Notes: a model not told the origin generated them from the letters alone. 64,000 nucleotides of DNA from Planctomycetota bacterium (GCA_016235815.1 JACRIM010000056.1:1-64000); one strand, 5' to 3'; shown: positions 26,045 to 34,571, counted from the first letter of the stretch. Numbers and translations are program-made.

Positions 26045-27447
26045 CCATCCTCTTCTCCATCCTCCCGATCATCCTCATGCGGCCCTTCTTCGGCCTCTGC
26101 GCCTATTACATCGTCTCACTGCTTCAGCCCAAGCTCCTCTGCTGGCAGCCGTCCTTTCCCGATGCCATGCTCGTCGGCGTGCCGCTCGTCATCGGGGCCA
26201 TCGCCATCGGCGTGAAGCGCCGCATCTGGGAGCCGCAGCTCGACCGCCAGGGCCGCATCGTCGACCTCCGCGAGCGCATCATCCGCAGCCCCATCTTTGA
26301 ACCGCACTGGCTGCTTGGCGCATGCGTCGCGCTTCTGCTTTACATCACCATGACGCGCCTCGTCGTGCCGTATCCCATGGATGTCACAACCGACCAATTT
26401 CGCGGCCTGTGGAAAGTCAACTTCGTCGTCGTGCTGCTCACCGGCCTCGCATCCGATCTGCGGCGCTTTCGCGTGCTGTACATCGTCGTTGCCCTCTCCG
26501 TCGCCTTCTGGGCCATCAAGGGCGGACTCAAGGTCATCGTCCTCGGCCCGCACCAGGTCTATGGCAAGACCTACGACAACAACTACTTCGCCCTCACCAG
26601 CGTCATGGTCCTGCCGATGGTCTTTTATTTCGCCATGTCGGTGAAACACACCCGCTGGCGTTCGATCCTGCTGGCGGCGTCGGCCCTCATCTGTCTCGCC
26701 GTCATCGGTTCCCGATCGCGTGCCGGGTTCGTGGCATTCGCCGTCGTCCTCACCTGCATGGCCTGGAGCAGCCGCTATCGCCTGAAGGCCATGGTCGCCG
26801 TCCTGCTCTTCACCGGCGTGGCCCTCGCCTTGTCCGGCAGCGAAGTCCGCGACCGCATCAACTCCATCCTCGCCTTTCAATCCGACCGCTCGGCCTCCTC
26901 GCGCTTTTTCACCTGGGAAGTCGCCATCGATCTCCTCGAGCAGAACCCCGTCCTCGGTGTCGGCTTCGGCAACTTCGAAATCGCCAAGGATGCCTTCGTC
27001 GGCGGTCGCAAGGCCGCCCACAACATCTTTCTGCAGAACCTTGCCGAACTCGGCCTCGTCGGCCATCCGCTCTGGCTCGCCATCGTCCTCGGCTCACTCG
27101 GCAGTTCCTACGTCCTCATGCGCTGGGCCCGCCGCCTGCCCACCGACATGCGCTGGGCCTACCACTGGTCGCGCGGCCTGATGCTGGGGTTGCTGGCGTT
27201 TTGCATCCACGGCTTCTTCCACAACGAGGAATACCTGGAATTGATGTTTGTCATGGTGGGCTTGGTCGTCGCGCTGCAGGTGGTCGTGCGCCGCGAGCTG
27301 TACCGCCGCAAGATGGAAGAAAGCCGCGGCATGGGCGCAGCGACCGAAGTGGAACTGGCAACCGCCGCCGCAGCGGCGCAGCCAAAGAGCGAACCGCCGA
27401 AGCGCCGCCGACGCGTCTGGCATCCGGGGGAATTGGTGAGAGGGTAG
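26023..27447 (+). CDS. O-antigen-ligase-like protein, exosortase-locus type (TIGR03097-like)
   Basis: 474 residues with about ten to twelve transmembrane helices. The Wzy_C/WaaL-type loop contains RSRAGFVAFAVVL and the large periplasmic loop with WEVAIDLLEQNPVLGVGFGN and HNIFLQNLAELGLVG. The start (PIILMRPFFGLCAYYIVSLL) and WAIKGGLKVIV fit the exosortase-A-associated putative O-glycosylation ligase as I remember it. It should polymerise the repeat unit or transfer glycan to an acceptor at the outer face of the inner membrane. The C-terminal ~50 residues are a basic cytoplasmic tail. Last gene of the run. Confidence 0.88.
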   Translation: MRFAIYLTILFSILPIILMRPFFGLCAYYIVSLLQPKLLCWQPSFPDAMLVGVPLVIGAIAIGVKRRIWEPQLDRQGRIVDLRERIIRSPIFEPHWLLGACVALLLYITMTRLVVPYPMDVTTDQFRGLWKVNFVVVLLTGLASDLRRFRVLYIVVALSVAFWAIKGGLKVIVLGPHQVYGKTYDNNYFALTSVMVLPMVFYFAMSVKHTRWRSILLAASALICLAVIGSRSRAGFVAFAVVLTCMAWSSRYRLKAMVAVLLFTGVALALSGSEVRDRINSILAFQSDRSASSRFFTWEVAIDLLEQNPVLGVGFGNFEIAKDAFVGGRKAAHNIFLQNLAELGLVGHPLWLAIVLGSLGSSYVLMRWARRLPTDMRWAYHWSRGLMLGLLAFCIHGFFHNEEYLELMFVMVGLVVALQVVVRRELYRRKMEESRGMGAATEVELATAAAAAQPKSEPPKRRRRVWHPGELVRG

Positions 27448-27467
27448 GGGGCCAACGAGCCGCACGC

Positions 27468-27494
27468 GCGAGCAAGCGGTCTTTGTTTGCTCGC
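27468..27494. repeat. Palindromic element at the end of the polysaccharide operon
   Basis: CGCGAGCAA pairs with TTGCTCGCG over nine positions. No T-run follows on either strand, so it is not a classical terminator; it may be a dispersed palindrome or an RNA 3'-end stabiliser. Confidence 0.4.
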
Positions 27495-27510
27495 GGATTC
27501 TCAAGACTCG

Positions 27511-28383
27511 CTATCCGCCGGTTTTTGGGGGAAGCGAATCGAGATGTGAGGGTTCGGGTGGGGCGGGGATCTCGCCAGAAGGAACGTCCCCGTCGTCTGG
27601 CGCATCCTCTTCGATTTCCTCAGTAACAGTCTGCCCCGTTGCCTGATCGGTGCGAGTCACCTTGCGCTTCCGGCGTCTGCGTTTCTTAAACGTAATTTCG
27701 CCGGCCGCCATGAGCGCCTCTTTAGAAAGGACATCACGAATCGCCTTGAAGACGTCTTCCATTTCAAGACGTGCAGGCGCTACGCGATTGAGTTCGCGCC
27801 GCACTACGGTTAGCACATCATGGTCAAACAAAGCCTTTACAACGGACGCCGGTCCCAGCGCCTTCCGTTGTTCCCAGTATTCTTCAAGCACATCCTTCTT
27901 TAGTAGATCGCGTGAGAGCAATTCAAGCTTGGCCCAAAAACCGTCTAAGTTGGCTTCAAGCTCATCTAACAGGTTTGCTTCAAATGCAAGATCATGGTTG
28001 ATGCCTTCCCCTTCAGCAAATGACAAATGAAAGAGCTTCCACTCAATTCCATTTGTGAGCAAAACCCAACGAAGCCCGGCCCTGGAGGCATAGTTTTCTG
28101 CTTGTTCAATGTGCTTGTCTTGCAGTCCCTTGACGCTTGCCGCCTTGCATTCGATGAGTAGACGAACGGTGCCTTCAATCTTGAGCGCGATATCGCAATA
28201 ACGATCTTTAATCGCCTGCTCTTTTGATATCTCGCCTTTTAGGCTGTCATAACCAAGTACTTCTTCGAAGAACTTGACCAGAAACATCACAGTGTCAGAT
28301 TCGTTTGCCCCTCGATCTCTGGCTTCCCGAAATGCGTCGGCAAACTTTCTGAGCGATGCTGTAGTAGACTTATCGATTGGCAT
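27511..28383 (-). CDS. Orphan HsdR N-terminal-like (PD-(D/E)xK) protein
   Basis: 290 residues from the ATG at 28383; one four codons earlier also exists. Residues ~25-130 resemble the N-terminal nuclease domain of type I restriction R subunits: VMFLVKFFEEVLGYD, YCDIALK (Asp64), LLIECKA (Glu78-x-Lys80) and WVLLTNGIEWKLFHL. The helicase and methylase parts are absent and no hsdM or hsdS is nearby. The C-terminal part carries a very basic KKRRRRKRKV block and an acidic tail. It may be a stand-alone nuclease or DNA-binding protein; a defence role is possible but not shown. Confidence 0.78.
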   Translation of the reverse strand: MPIDKSTTASLRKFADAFREARDRGANESDTVMFLVKFFEEVLGYDSLKGEISKEQAIKDRYCDIALKIEGTVRLLIECKAASVKGLQDKHIEQAENYASRAGLRWVLLTNGIEWKLFHLSFAEGEGINHDLAFEANLLDELEANLDGFWAKLELLSRDLLKKDVLEEYWEQRKALGPASVVKALFDHDVLTVVRRELNRVAPARLEMEDVFKAIRDVLSKEALMAAGEITFKKRRRRKRKVTRTDQATGQTVTEEIEEDAPDDGDVPSGEIPAPPEPSHLDSLPPKTGG

Positions 28384-28650
28384 GATGGCCCTCACCAGTG
28401 TTCTTGGCGATTACGATACAACCGATCATGATATTAGACTCGAAAGTCTCTGTCGATTCCCGGCCGAAACAGCTGCCGTTTGCGGCAAATTCTTGGGTTC
28501 TGCATGAATCATCGCATCCGCGATCCCAACCCCTTCCCCCACAACCACTTCCAATCATTTCACAGCGAATGTGAAACGGTGAGCAAGACTGATAGGTAGG
28601 AACAAAAAAAGCGAAGCGCCCTCGCGCGACCCGCCCTCGCCCGAGCCGCG

Positions 28651-28713
28651 CCCACTCCGCGCGCATCGCGGCCTTCACAGAGCCGCGACCGTGAGGGAGC
28701 GGGTTCAACGTCA
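28651..28713. repeat. Dispersed GC-rich element
   Basis: The stretch around AGCCGCGACCGTGAGGGAGC, read on the other strand, encodes the artefact peptide PLPHGRGSV that I recall from spurious gene calls over a repeat in planctomycete and other genomes. The remaining gap 28384-28933 shows no gene I can support. Confidence 0.4.
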
Positions 28714-28933
28714 TGCGCCGGCGCCGCCTCGAAAGAAGATACCGCCATGAACGTGGCCACTATTTCGACGTTTCGACGTTTCGATTTTTCGACGTTTGAA
28801 CCGCCCATGTTGCAAAGCAACAACGTCCTCCACTCAGACCCTCGGCTCCTCGGACCCGTGAACCCTGTGCTCTCAATTCTCTCCCCGTCCCACTTTATCC
28901 CACTTTGTCCCAGTTCTTTTAGGAGGTCCCACC

Positions 28934-30181
28934 ATGTCCACCGTCCCGAACCACGCCAACGGCCGCAAGTCCACCGTCCCCGCCATCCTCGGTCCCGACC
29001 TCATCGCAGAGATCGAAATCGCGCTCCGGCGCAGATCCGTCAACATCAGTGAGGCCTATTTCCAATTCGGCGTCGAAAACCACGGCGTCAGCCGCTCCGC
29101 CTTCTACCGCTATGCCGGCCGCCTCCGTGAAGAGACCGACTTCGAAGAGATCGTCGAGCGCATCCGGCCCGACCATCCCGATGTGTCGGGCTTTCTCCCG
29201 CAACTCCTCGGCCGCAAACTCCTGGGCATCCTTCTGGATGACCCCGACGCCGACTCCAAGACCCTCCACCGCCTCACCCTCGCCTACCGCGCGGCCTCCA
29301 ACACCTACATCGCCCTCGATGACCGGAAAAAGAAAACCCCGCCCGCCGACCCCGAAACCGAACTACTCCGTCTCAAGACCATCGCCATGATCCACGAACA
29401 CCAGGACAACCTCCAACGCCAAATGGCCGAACGCGAAAAAGCCGCTGGTGCGAGCGCTGCCGCTGGTGCGAGCGCTGCCGCTGGTGCGAGTCGCAGAGTC
29501 GCCTTGGAGACAATCCCTTCTCGCACCCACACAGAGGGGGAATCCCTTCCCATGAACTCGGCACAATCTGCCGCTGGTGCGAGTCGCAGAGTCGCCTTGG
29601 AGACATTCCCTTCTCCCGCTGGTGCGAGAATCCCTTCTCGCACCCACGACGATCGGGTCGCAGAGTCGCCTGGGAGACAATCCCTTCCCGCGAATTGCAC
29701 CCAATCCAGCGCCAATCCGACGGGAACGGATTGTCGCGCAGGCGACTCTAAGACCCGTAACAATCCGTGCGACAATGAACACCGTCACGACGACGGTTTG
29801 CCGTTCGGCGAAAGCACACCGAGAACCTCCGACTCAGGCTTGCCGATTAACAGATCGACCGACGACGAGTGTGGCGCGAAATCCGCCAACCCACTCACCA
29901 CACCAGTCAACGCCCCCTCTGAAATCTCAAATCTCAAATCAAATCCACGCCCCGCGCCCGTCCTCCGGACGGAAGAAGAAAAGAAGAACCCCTCGCCAGT
30001 GACTGAAGTCACTGGCAACCATCGCCCGCCCTCCGGGCGATTCTCGCGCACCGACCCAACCGCGCGCGCCTCGATCCACGACATTCTCTGCAGATGCAAT
30101 CGGCGCCACAAACAAAGGCCAAGCGATCGCATGAAGCATCAAAAAAGCATCCGCGTCGAAGAGCTAAGCCCCGATCCCTGA
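28934..30181 (+). CDS. Phage Mu Gp27-like (DUF3486-type) protein with repeat-derived C-terminus
   Basis: 415 residues; AGGAGG lies seven bases before the ATG. Residues ~15-150 resemble the Mu Gp27/small-terminase-like family: short helices with a predicted helix-turn-helix (ISEAYFQFGVENHGVSRSAF, YRYAGRLREE) and a later helical segment (LLGRKLLGILLDD.. LHRLTLAYRAAS). No other phage genes surround it, so it is a domesticated or orphan gene. From residue ~170 onward the protein is low-complexity and encoded by palindromic repeat insertions that keep the frame open. The C-terminal part is unlikely to be functional as a folded domain. Confidence 0.65.
   Translation: MSTVPNHANGRKSTVPAILGPDLIAEIEIALRRRSVNISEAYFQFGVENHGVSRSAFYRYAGRLREETDFEEIVERIRPDHPDVSGFLPQLLGRKLLGILLDDPDADSKTLHRLTLAYRAASNTYIALDDRKKKTPPADPETELLRLKTIAMIHEHQDNLQRQMAEREKAAGASAAAGASAAAGASRRVALETIPSRTHTEGESLPMNSAQSAAGASRRVALETFPSPAGARIPSRTHDDRVAESPGRQSLPANCTQSSANPTGTDCRAGDSKTRNNPCDNEHRHDDGLPFGESTPRTSDSGLPINRSTDDECGAKSANPLTTPVNAPSEISNLKSNPRPAPVLRTEEEKKNPSPVTEVTGNHRPPSGRFSRTDPTARASIHDILCRCNRRHKQRPSDRMKHQKSIRVEELSPDP
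29441..29490. repeat. 18-bp direct repeat array
   Basis: GCCGCTGGTGCGAGCGCT occurs twice in tandem with a third partial copy, inside the Gp27-like gene; encodes repeated Ala/Gly/Ser. Confidence 0.85.
29483..29527. repeat. REP-like palindromic element, copy 1
   Basis: A 45-bp unit bounded by GGTGCGAG and CTCGCACC inverted ends, with the core TCGCAGAGTCGCCTTGGAGA. The same core recurs at 29584 and, diverged, at 29657, within the coding frame. Confidence 0.75.
29576..29644. repeat. REP-like palindromic element, copy 2 with nested short copy
   Basis: Same inverted ends (GGTGCGAG ... CTCGCACC). A second GGTGCGAG at 29621 pairs with the same right end, giving a 24-bp internal-deletion form nested in the longer copy. 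Confidence 0.7.
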
Positions 30182-30246
30182 TACGCGTCTGATGGTGGAA
30201 CACGGCCCTGAGCGGAAACGTGTGGAGAAGAAATGCTGCCTAAGCG

Positions 30247-30481
30247 CCTCAAGCCTCAGGACTCAGGACTCAGGTCTCAAGACTCAGGCCTCAGGTCTCA
30301 AGACTCAGGACTCAAGACTCAAGACTCAGGTCTCAAGACTCAGGCCTCAGGCCTCAGGTCTCAAGTCTCAAGACTCAAGACTCAAGACTCAAGACTCAGG
30401 TCTCAAGCCTCAGGTCTCAAGACTCAAGACTCAGGACTCAAGTCTCAAGACTCAGGTCTCAAGCCTCAAGCCTCAAGCCTC
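30247..30481. repeat. Heptanucleotide tandem repeat array
   Basis: About 33 head-to-tail copies of a degenerate 7-base unit, NCTCARG (most often ACTCAAG, ACTCAGG, GCCTCAG or TCTCAAG variants). It runs to within two bases of the stop codon of the converging PilP-like gene. Any coding frame through it is an artefact. Copy number is likely to vary between strains. Confidence 0.95.
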
Positions 30482-30482
30482 C

Positions 30483-31172
30483 TCACGGCATCGCCAACAC
30501 ATACGTGTAACTCGACTTCGTCAGCAGCACACGCCGCTCTTCGATCCGAGCTACGTAGAACCCGCTCAGCGTGTCGCCTTCGTGAACGAGGTGGCCGGAG
30601 ATGTAGGCGCTGGGGTTCGCGCCGGTGAGCGTTGACTGCAGCTTGAGTTCGGCGAGGTCCTTGGCCAGTGCCTGTGCCTCCTGGCGGCGGGCGTCGCGGT
30701 ATTCGTCGGCGGCCTTGGCGATGTTGCTCCAGAACTCGCTTCGTGGTGCGCCTTTGGCGGTGCTATCGGCAACACCAAAGGTCGGCGCATAGGCCGACCA
30801 ATTCTGCAGTGTGAAGAGGTCGCGGGCCGGCTTGCGCGGCAGGTCGTCGGCCACTGCGGTCTTCGAGGGCTTGGGCGGCGGCGCTGTAGCGGCCTTGTCG
30901 TGCGCTGGTGTCGAATCGACCGGCACTGGAGTTACATCGGTCGGGGAGATACTGGGAGTCTGCGAGACAGGCTTCTGGGCCTGTGCCACCGGCGCAGGCG
31001 CGGCGGCGGCCGTCGCGGGAGCGGTCGATTCCGAACCGCCTTTGCCGAGGAACTGCTTGCCACAGATGACGAGCAGGATGCAGAACAGGATGCCGAGAAC
31101 GGCGGACTTCTTCGGGTCGGCCGCGGCCTGCGCCTTGAACGTGGCGATTGAGTTTTTGAGAGACGCGTTCAT
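30483..31172 (-). CDS. PilP/GspC-like pilus assembly protein
   Basis: 229 residues: a short cytoplasmic N-terminus, one transmembrane helix (~23-42, AVLGILFCILLVICGK), a long Pro/Ala-rich linker (~50-110) and a small C-terminal beta domain with ISGHLVHEGDTLSGFYVARI and the ending TYVLAMP. This layout matches PilP or the GspC/GspB group, which link the inner-membrane PilMNO platform to the secretin. Last gene of the operon, ten bases after PilO. The heptamer array abuts its stop. Name given with moderate certainty. Confidence 0.7.
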   Translation of the reverse strand: MNASLKNSIATFKAQAAADPKKSAVLGILFCILLVICGKQFLGKGGSESTAPATAAAAPAPVAQAQKPVSQTPSISPTDVTPVPVDSTPAHDKAATAPPPKPSKTAVADDLPRKPARDLFTLQNWSAYAPTFGVADSTAKGAPRSEFWSNIAKAADEYRDARRQEAQALAKDLAELKLQSTLTGANPSAYISGHLVHEGDTLSGFYVARIEERRVLLTKSSYTYVLAMP

Positions 31173-31181
31173 CGCAGGTTC

Positions 31182-31769
31182 CTATTGCACGTTCGACTTC
31201 TCGGTGTCGGGCCGGTAGTAGGTGTGAAGCACAAGCTCGGCATGGATACGGCCGGGGCTTTGCTCGTCGTTGGTGATCTTGAGCGATTCGACGTGCGAGA
31301 GCCGCGGCAGCGCCTGCACGCCGCTGAGAAAGTCGAAGAGCTGCTGGAAGGTGGCGTCGAAACCGACCTCGACGGGCAGGATGCCGGTGCCTTTGATGAG
31401 GGCCAGGTGCGTCGGCAGGGCGGTCGCGTCGACCTGCAGCTCGGCCTTCTGCTGCACGGCGCCTTCCTCGATGCCGTGGCGATTCATGGTGTCGGAGAGC
31501 GCCTGCAGGAATTCGCCGAACTGTCGTTCGACCGGCAGCTTCTTGCGGAAGTCGCGATTGCGGTTGGTGAGTTCGACGAGCGAGGCATAGACATCGGCGA
31601 CATTGCCGATGGCCTGCTGCTCCTGCTGGACGGCGATGAGCTGTTCTTTGACGGCGGTGCGCTGGGCGTTGAGCTTCTTCGTGCCCGGGATAACCAGTGC
31701 GCCGAGGAAGATGGCGGTTGCGCCGATGGCCGAACCTGCGACGGTGAGATTAAGCTTCTTCAGCGTCAT
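31182..31769 (-). CDS. pilO: PilO-like type IV pilus inner-membrane protein
   Basis: 195 residues from the ATG at 31769, which overlaps the PilN stop (ATGA). One transmembrane helix at ~8-28, then a coiled coil (~35-75) and a ferredoxin-like fold with HLALIKGTGILPVEVGFDAT and FQQLFDFLSGVQALPRLSHV, the classical PilO signature. It forms the inner-membrane platform with PilN and PilM. A longer frame to 31838 lies inside pilN and is not used. Confidence 0.88.
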   Translation of the reverse strand: MTLKKLNLTVAGSAIGATAIFLGALVIPGTKKLNAQRTAVKEQLIAVQQEQQAIGNVADVYASLVELTNRNRDFRKKLPVERQFGEFLQALSDTMNRHGIEEGAVQQKAELQVDATALPTHLALIKGTGILPVEVGFDATFQQLFDFLSGVQALPRLSHVESLKITNDEQSPGRIHAELVLHTYYRPDTEKSNVQ

Positions 31770-32425
31770 GGATGCCTCCGTTGCAGCGGCACGAGGTCGC
31801 AGGTGAGTTCGAATTTGTGGGCGCGTCGGCCGTTCCACTCGCCGGGCGATTGGGTGACGATCTGCACGCGGTCGAAGAGGGGCGAGGCCTCGAGCAGGGC
31901 GGAGAGCGTGATCACGTCCTGGGCAGCGCGGGCAATGCCGTGGATGGTGATGGAGGGCGCCTGGTGAAGCGGTGCGATGGTCGGCGCTGCGCCGGCGTCA
32001 CTCCCACGCTTGACCGGGACAATTCGATCATCGTCAGCGCGGCGGGCATATTGCGAGACGCAGGGTGCGTGAACGAGGAGCTTGGTAATGACGAACGGTT
32101 CTCGCACGCGTTTGGTGAGGTCGGCGAGGACGATCGTGAGGTCGGTGGGGCTGGCCAGGTTGCGGAGCAGTTCCTCATTCGCGGTCAGGCGGGCCTGTTG
32201 ATCGAGCATGGCCTGTTTCTTCGCGGCGAGATCGCGCACCTGGGCCTCCTGGCTTTGCGCATCGGTCAACATGGCGGATGCGGTCGCGATGTCGCGCTGG
32301 TGGGCGACGAACCAGACGCCCATCATGGCGACAAGCCCGGTGAGCATGGAGACCCTGCGACGCACGGCGCGGCGCATGGCCCGCTGCTCGTGATGGTGTT
32401 GTGGGATGAAGTCGCAGTCTTTCAC
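31766..32425 (-). CDS. pilN: PilN-like type IV pilus inner-membrane protein
   Basis: 219 residues. A short cytoplasmic part, a transmembrane helix at ~27-44 (MLTGLVAMMGVWFVAHQ), a coiled coil (~50-85), then a ferredoxin-like domain with ITIHGIARAAQDVITLSALL and a closing FELTCDLVP. The usual N-terminal INLLP motif that binds PilM is replaced by DCDFIPQ. Position between PilM and PilO supports the name. Confidence 0.82.
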   Translation of the reverse strand: MKDCDFIPQHHHEQRAMRRAVRRRVSMLTGLVAMMGVWFVAHQRDIATASAMLTDAQSQEAQVRDLAAKKQAMLDQQARLTANEELLRNLASPTDLTIVLADLTKRVREPFVITKLLVHAPCVSQYARRADDDRIVPVKRGSDAGAAPTIAPLHQAPSITIHGIARAAQDVITLSALLEASPLFDRVQIVTQSPGEWNGRRAHKFELTCDLVPLQRRHP

Positions 32426-32446
32426 GTTTGCGATCCGATCCTTTGT

Positions 32447-33595
32447 TCAGGCCGTTGCGACGGCGGGCACATGCGGCCCGGTGGTTGACGTTGATTTCAC
32501 CCACTGCGAACCGCGCAGTGCGAGGCCGCAGGCCACGGCCCAGGAGGGCTGCGCGGCGCGATGTTCGAGTCCGGCGAGCACGCCGAGATTTCCGATGCCG
32601 CGCAGCGGGTGGCCGACCATGCACGGGACGTCGAATTCCTCGGAGACCGTTTTGATGAGAGAAGGCTCCAGCGATTCTCCGCCGACGAAGGTGAGACTGT
32701 CGGGCCGCTGGCCGCGGAAGGTCACGGCGTAATAGCGGAGGCAGAGCTGGATGTCCTTGGTCAGTTGTTCAAGCTTGGGGCGCAGGGCGTCATGCACGGC
32801 GGCGTCCATGTCGGGTGCGATGGCGGGCGTGTCGTTGGCGCGTCGCCCCGAGGCGGCCTTGATGCGCTTCAGTCGAAGGTCGCGGGCCTGCTTGGGTGAG
32901 ACATTGAGCGAACGGGCGACGGCGGCGTTGAAGACGTCGCCGCCGATGTCGACGGTTTTGATGAAGGCGAGTTCCATGCCTTTGGTGATGACGATGGAGG
33001 CGCCGCGCCAGCCGACATCGACGAATGCGTTAACAGCGGTTGCGTCGTCGGCGCGCCGGAGAAATCGAATGAAGCAGCGGGCCAGGGCGCAGGGCGCGAG
33101 GTCGATGGCCATCGGCTCCATCCCGACGGATTCGAGAAGTTTCATGCGTCGTTCGACGATCTCATCCCGCGTGGCGAAGACGAGAACTTCTTCTTTGATT
33201 TCGTTTCCGTGGCGGACTTCCCCTGCGACAAGATGGCGGAACTGCGCGGGTTTGCCGGCGAGATCGAAACGATCCTGTGCCTCGAATTCGACGGCGGCGG
33301 CCAGTTCATCAGGCGGCATCTGCGGCAGGCGCAGGCTCTTCATCTGGAAGTCGCCGATGTTCAGCGAGGCGACAGCGACTTTTCCGGCGAAGGGGGCGGA
33401 CTTGCGGGCGTCGAGCAGGGCCTGTCGAAGGGCGTCGTCGAAGGCGGGCGTGTCGTGGGCGAAGGCCGACAGGTCGTATTGCGCGGCGGCGTGGAGCGCA
33501 GGCTGTCCGTTGACGTCGGCGAACTGCAAGAGCTTGAGGCTCGCAGCGCCGAAGTCAATGGCGATTGGATGCGTATGAATTCGCTTTCGAAACAC
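32447..33595 (-). CDS. pilM: PilM-like actin-fold ATPase of the type IV pilus
   Basis: 382 residues with the FtsA/PilM fold: PIAIDFGAASLKLLQF near the start (phosphate-1 motif), VAVASLNIGDFQMKSLRLP, AFVDVGWRGASIVITKGMEL with FIKTVDIGGDVF (phosphate-2 region), and SLTFVGGESLEPSLIKTVSE (adenosine motif). It sits on the cytoplasmic face and docks PilN. 21 bases before pilN. The C-terminal ~25 residues after ALRGSQW are low-complexity. Confidence 0.9.
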   Translation of the reverse strand: MFRKRIHTHPIAIDFGAASLKLLQFADVNGQPALHAAAQYDLSAFAHDTPAFDDALRQALLDARKSAPFAGKVAVASLNIGDFQMKSLRLPQMPPDELAAAVEFEAQDRFDLAGKPAQFRHLVAGEVRHGNEIKEEVLVFATRDEIVERRMKLLESVGMEPMAIDLAPCALARCFIRFLRRADDATAVNAFVDVGWRGASIVITKGMELAFIKTVDIGGDVFNAAVARSLNVSPKQARDLRLKRIKAASGRRANDTPAIAPDMDAAVHDALRPKLEQLTKDIQLCLRYYAVTFRGQRPDSLTFVGGESLEPSLIKTVSEEFDVPCMVGHPLRGIGNLGVLAGLEHRAAQPSWAVACGLALRGSQWVKSTSTTGPHVPAVATA

Positions 33596-33638
33596 GCCTG
33601 CTGACTACTCCTGGTCGACGTTGCCCAGCGGTCGTGGG

Positions 33639-34223
33639 CTAGTTGATGATCACACTCGGCTCTTCCGTGACGGCGGGATCCTTTACGGATTCCAGTACTT
33701 TTCCACCCTCGACGGTGAGCGTCTTGGTCAACGTCGTGCTCGTGGTGGTTCTCGCGGCGGCGGGCTTTACGATGACCTCGACGCTCGCGCCCTTGGAGGA
33801 CAACTGCAGAACGGCGGACGTGGCTTGATCGATGTTGCCGACACTGTCGAAACCGAGAACGCCGTCGCCGCCGAAGTCGTTGCCCACGATGTCAACATTT
33901 TCCAGCCCTTTTTTCCCGCCCTTTCCGTACTTCGTCTCAAACGGCTTGCCGGTTTGAGGGTGGTTGATGGGAGTGTCGGGGGACGATTTTTTGGCGAGCC
34001 AATACTTTTTGTTGGCGGCGTCGAGCTTGATGACGAGAGGGTCGGTGGGGTCGGCAATCGACTTGCCGCGGGCGTAGTTAACGTCCGACTCGAACATGGC
34101 GGCGGCGGTCGCGGCCTCTTGCTTCGCTTTGGTGTCGGAATCGGGCAGCGAGACGGCAATGATGATTCCGACGACGACGACGACGAAACCAATTTCAATG
34201 AGGGTGTATCCACGTCGACGCAT
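33639..34223 (-). CDS. Prepilin/pseudopilin, GspH-like
   Basis: 194 residues from the ATG at 34223; two earlier in-frame ATGs exist. MRRRGYTLIEIGFVVVVVG is a class III signal: basic leader, G|Y cleavage site for the prepilin peptidase, Glu at position 5 of the mature chain and a hydrophobic helix. The body has no disulfide pair. Likely a minor pilin of this operon. Confidence 0.82.
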   Translation of the reverse strand: MRRRGYTLIEIGFVVVVVGIIIAVSLPDSDTKAKQEAATAAAMFESDVNYARGKSIADPTDPLVIKLDAANKKYWLAKKSSPDTPINHPQTGKPFETKYGKGGKKGLENVDIVGNDFGGDGVLGFDSVGNIDQATSAVLQLSSKGASVEVIVKPAAARTTTSTTLTKTLTVEGGKVLESVKDPAVTEEPSVIIN

Positions 34224-34268
34224 GATTGCATCCATCCTTTCCCACAAGGCTCGGCGCGCGATGAAACC

Positions 34269-34559
34269 TCATGGCGCGGATTTGCCTTTCTTTCCTTCGG
34301 GTTTATCGGCGCTTTCCGACCTGACCTTCATGGTTCCAGTTCGCAATTGGGTCAGAATTTGTTCCAATAATTGGTTGGTTCTGCGCGCTTCTTCAACGAT
34401 ATTCTGCCGCTGGAGGCCGGTATCGGGGATCTGGGCCGAGACCGTGTTTCGATCGGCCTGTCCGATCCAGAGTTCGACCGCGATTACGGCGAGCAGGAGC
34501 GTCAACGTAACGAGAAGAGTTCGAGTGAAGCGATCCACGGATAATGTAATGTTGTTCAT
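34269..34559 (-). CDS. Small single-pass membrane protein in the pilus operon
   Basis: 96 residues; GAAGGA six bases before the ATG. One N-terminal transmembrane helix (~13-31, LLVTLTLLLAVIAVELW), then a polar helical stretch (IVEEARRTNQLLEQILTQL) and a lysine-rich end. No family recognised. Same strand and tight spacing (12 bases) show it belongs to the operon. Confidence 0.7.
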   Translation of the reverse strand: MNNITLSVDRFTRTLLVTLTLLLAVIAVELWIGQADRNTVSAQIPDTGLQRQNIVEEARRTNQLLEQILTQLRTGTMKVRSESADKPEGKKGKSAP

Positions 34560-34571
34560 GACGGTCCTTCG

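Noticed and set aside
28560-28823. Minus-strand small genes reading PLPHGRGSV-like peptides
   Set aside because: They are translations of a dispersed intergenic repeat.
28934-30181. Prophage
   Set aside because: Only one phage-like gene is present; no terminase, capsid, tail or integrase genes are nearby.
30247-30481. CRISPR array
   Set aside because: Units are only seven bases with no spacers.
30192-30635. Open reading frames through the heptamer array
   Set aside because: They translate simple repeats (SRLKTQDSGLKTQ-like) and overlap the PilP-like gene on the other strand.
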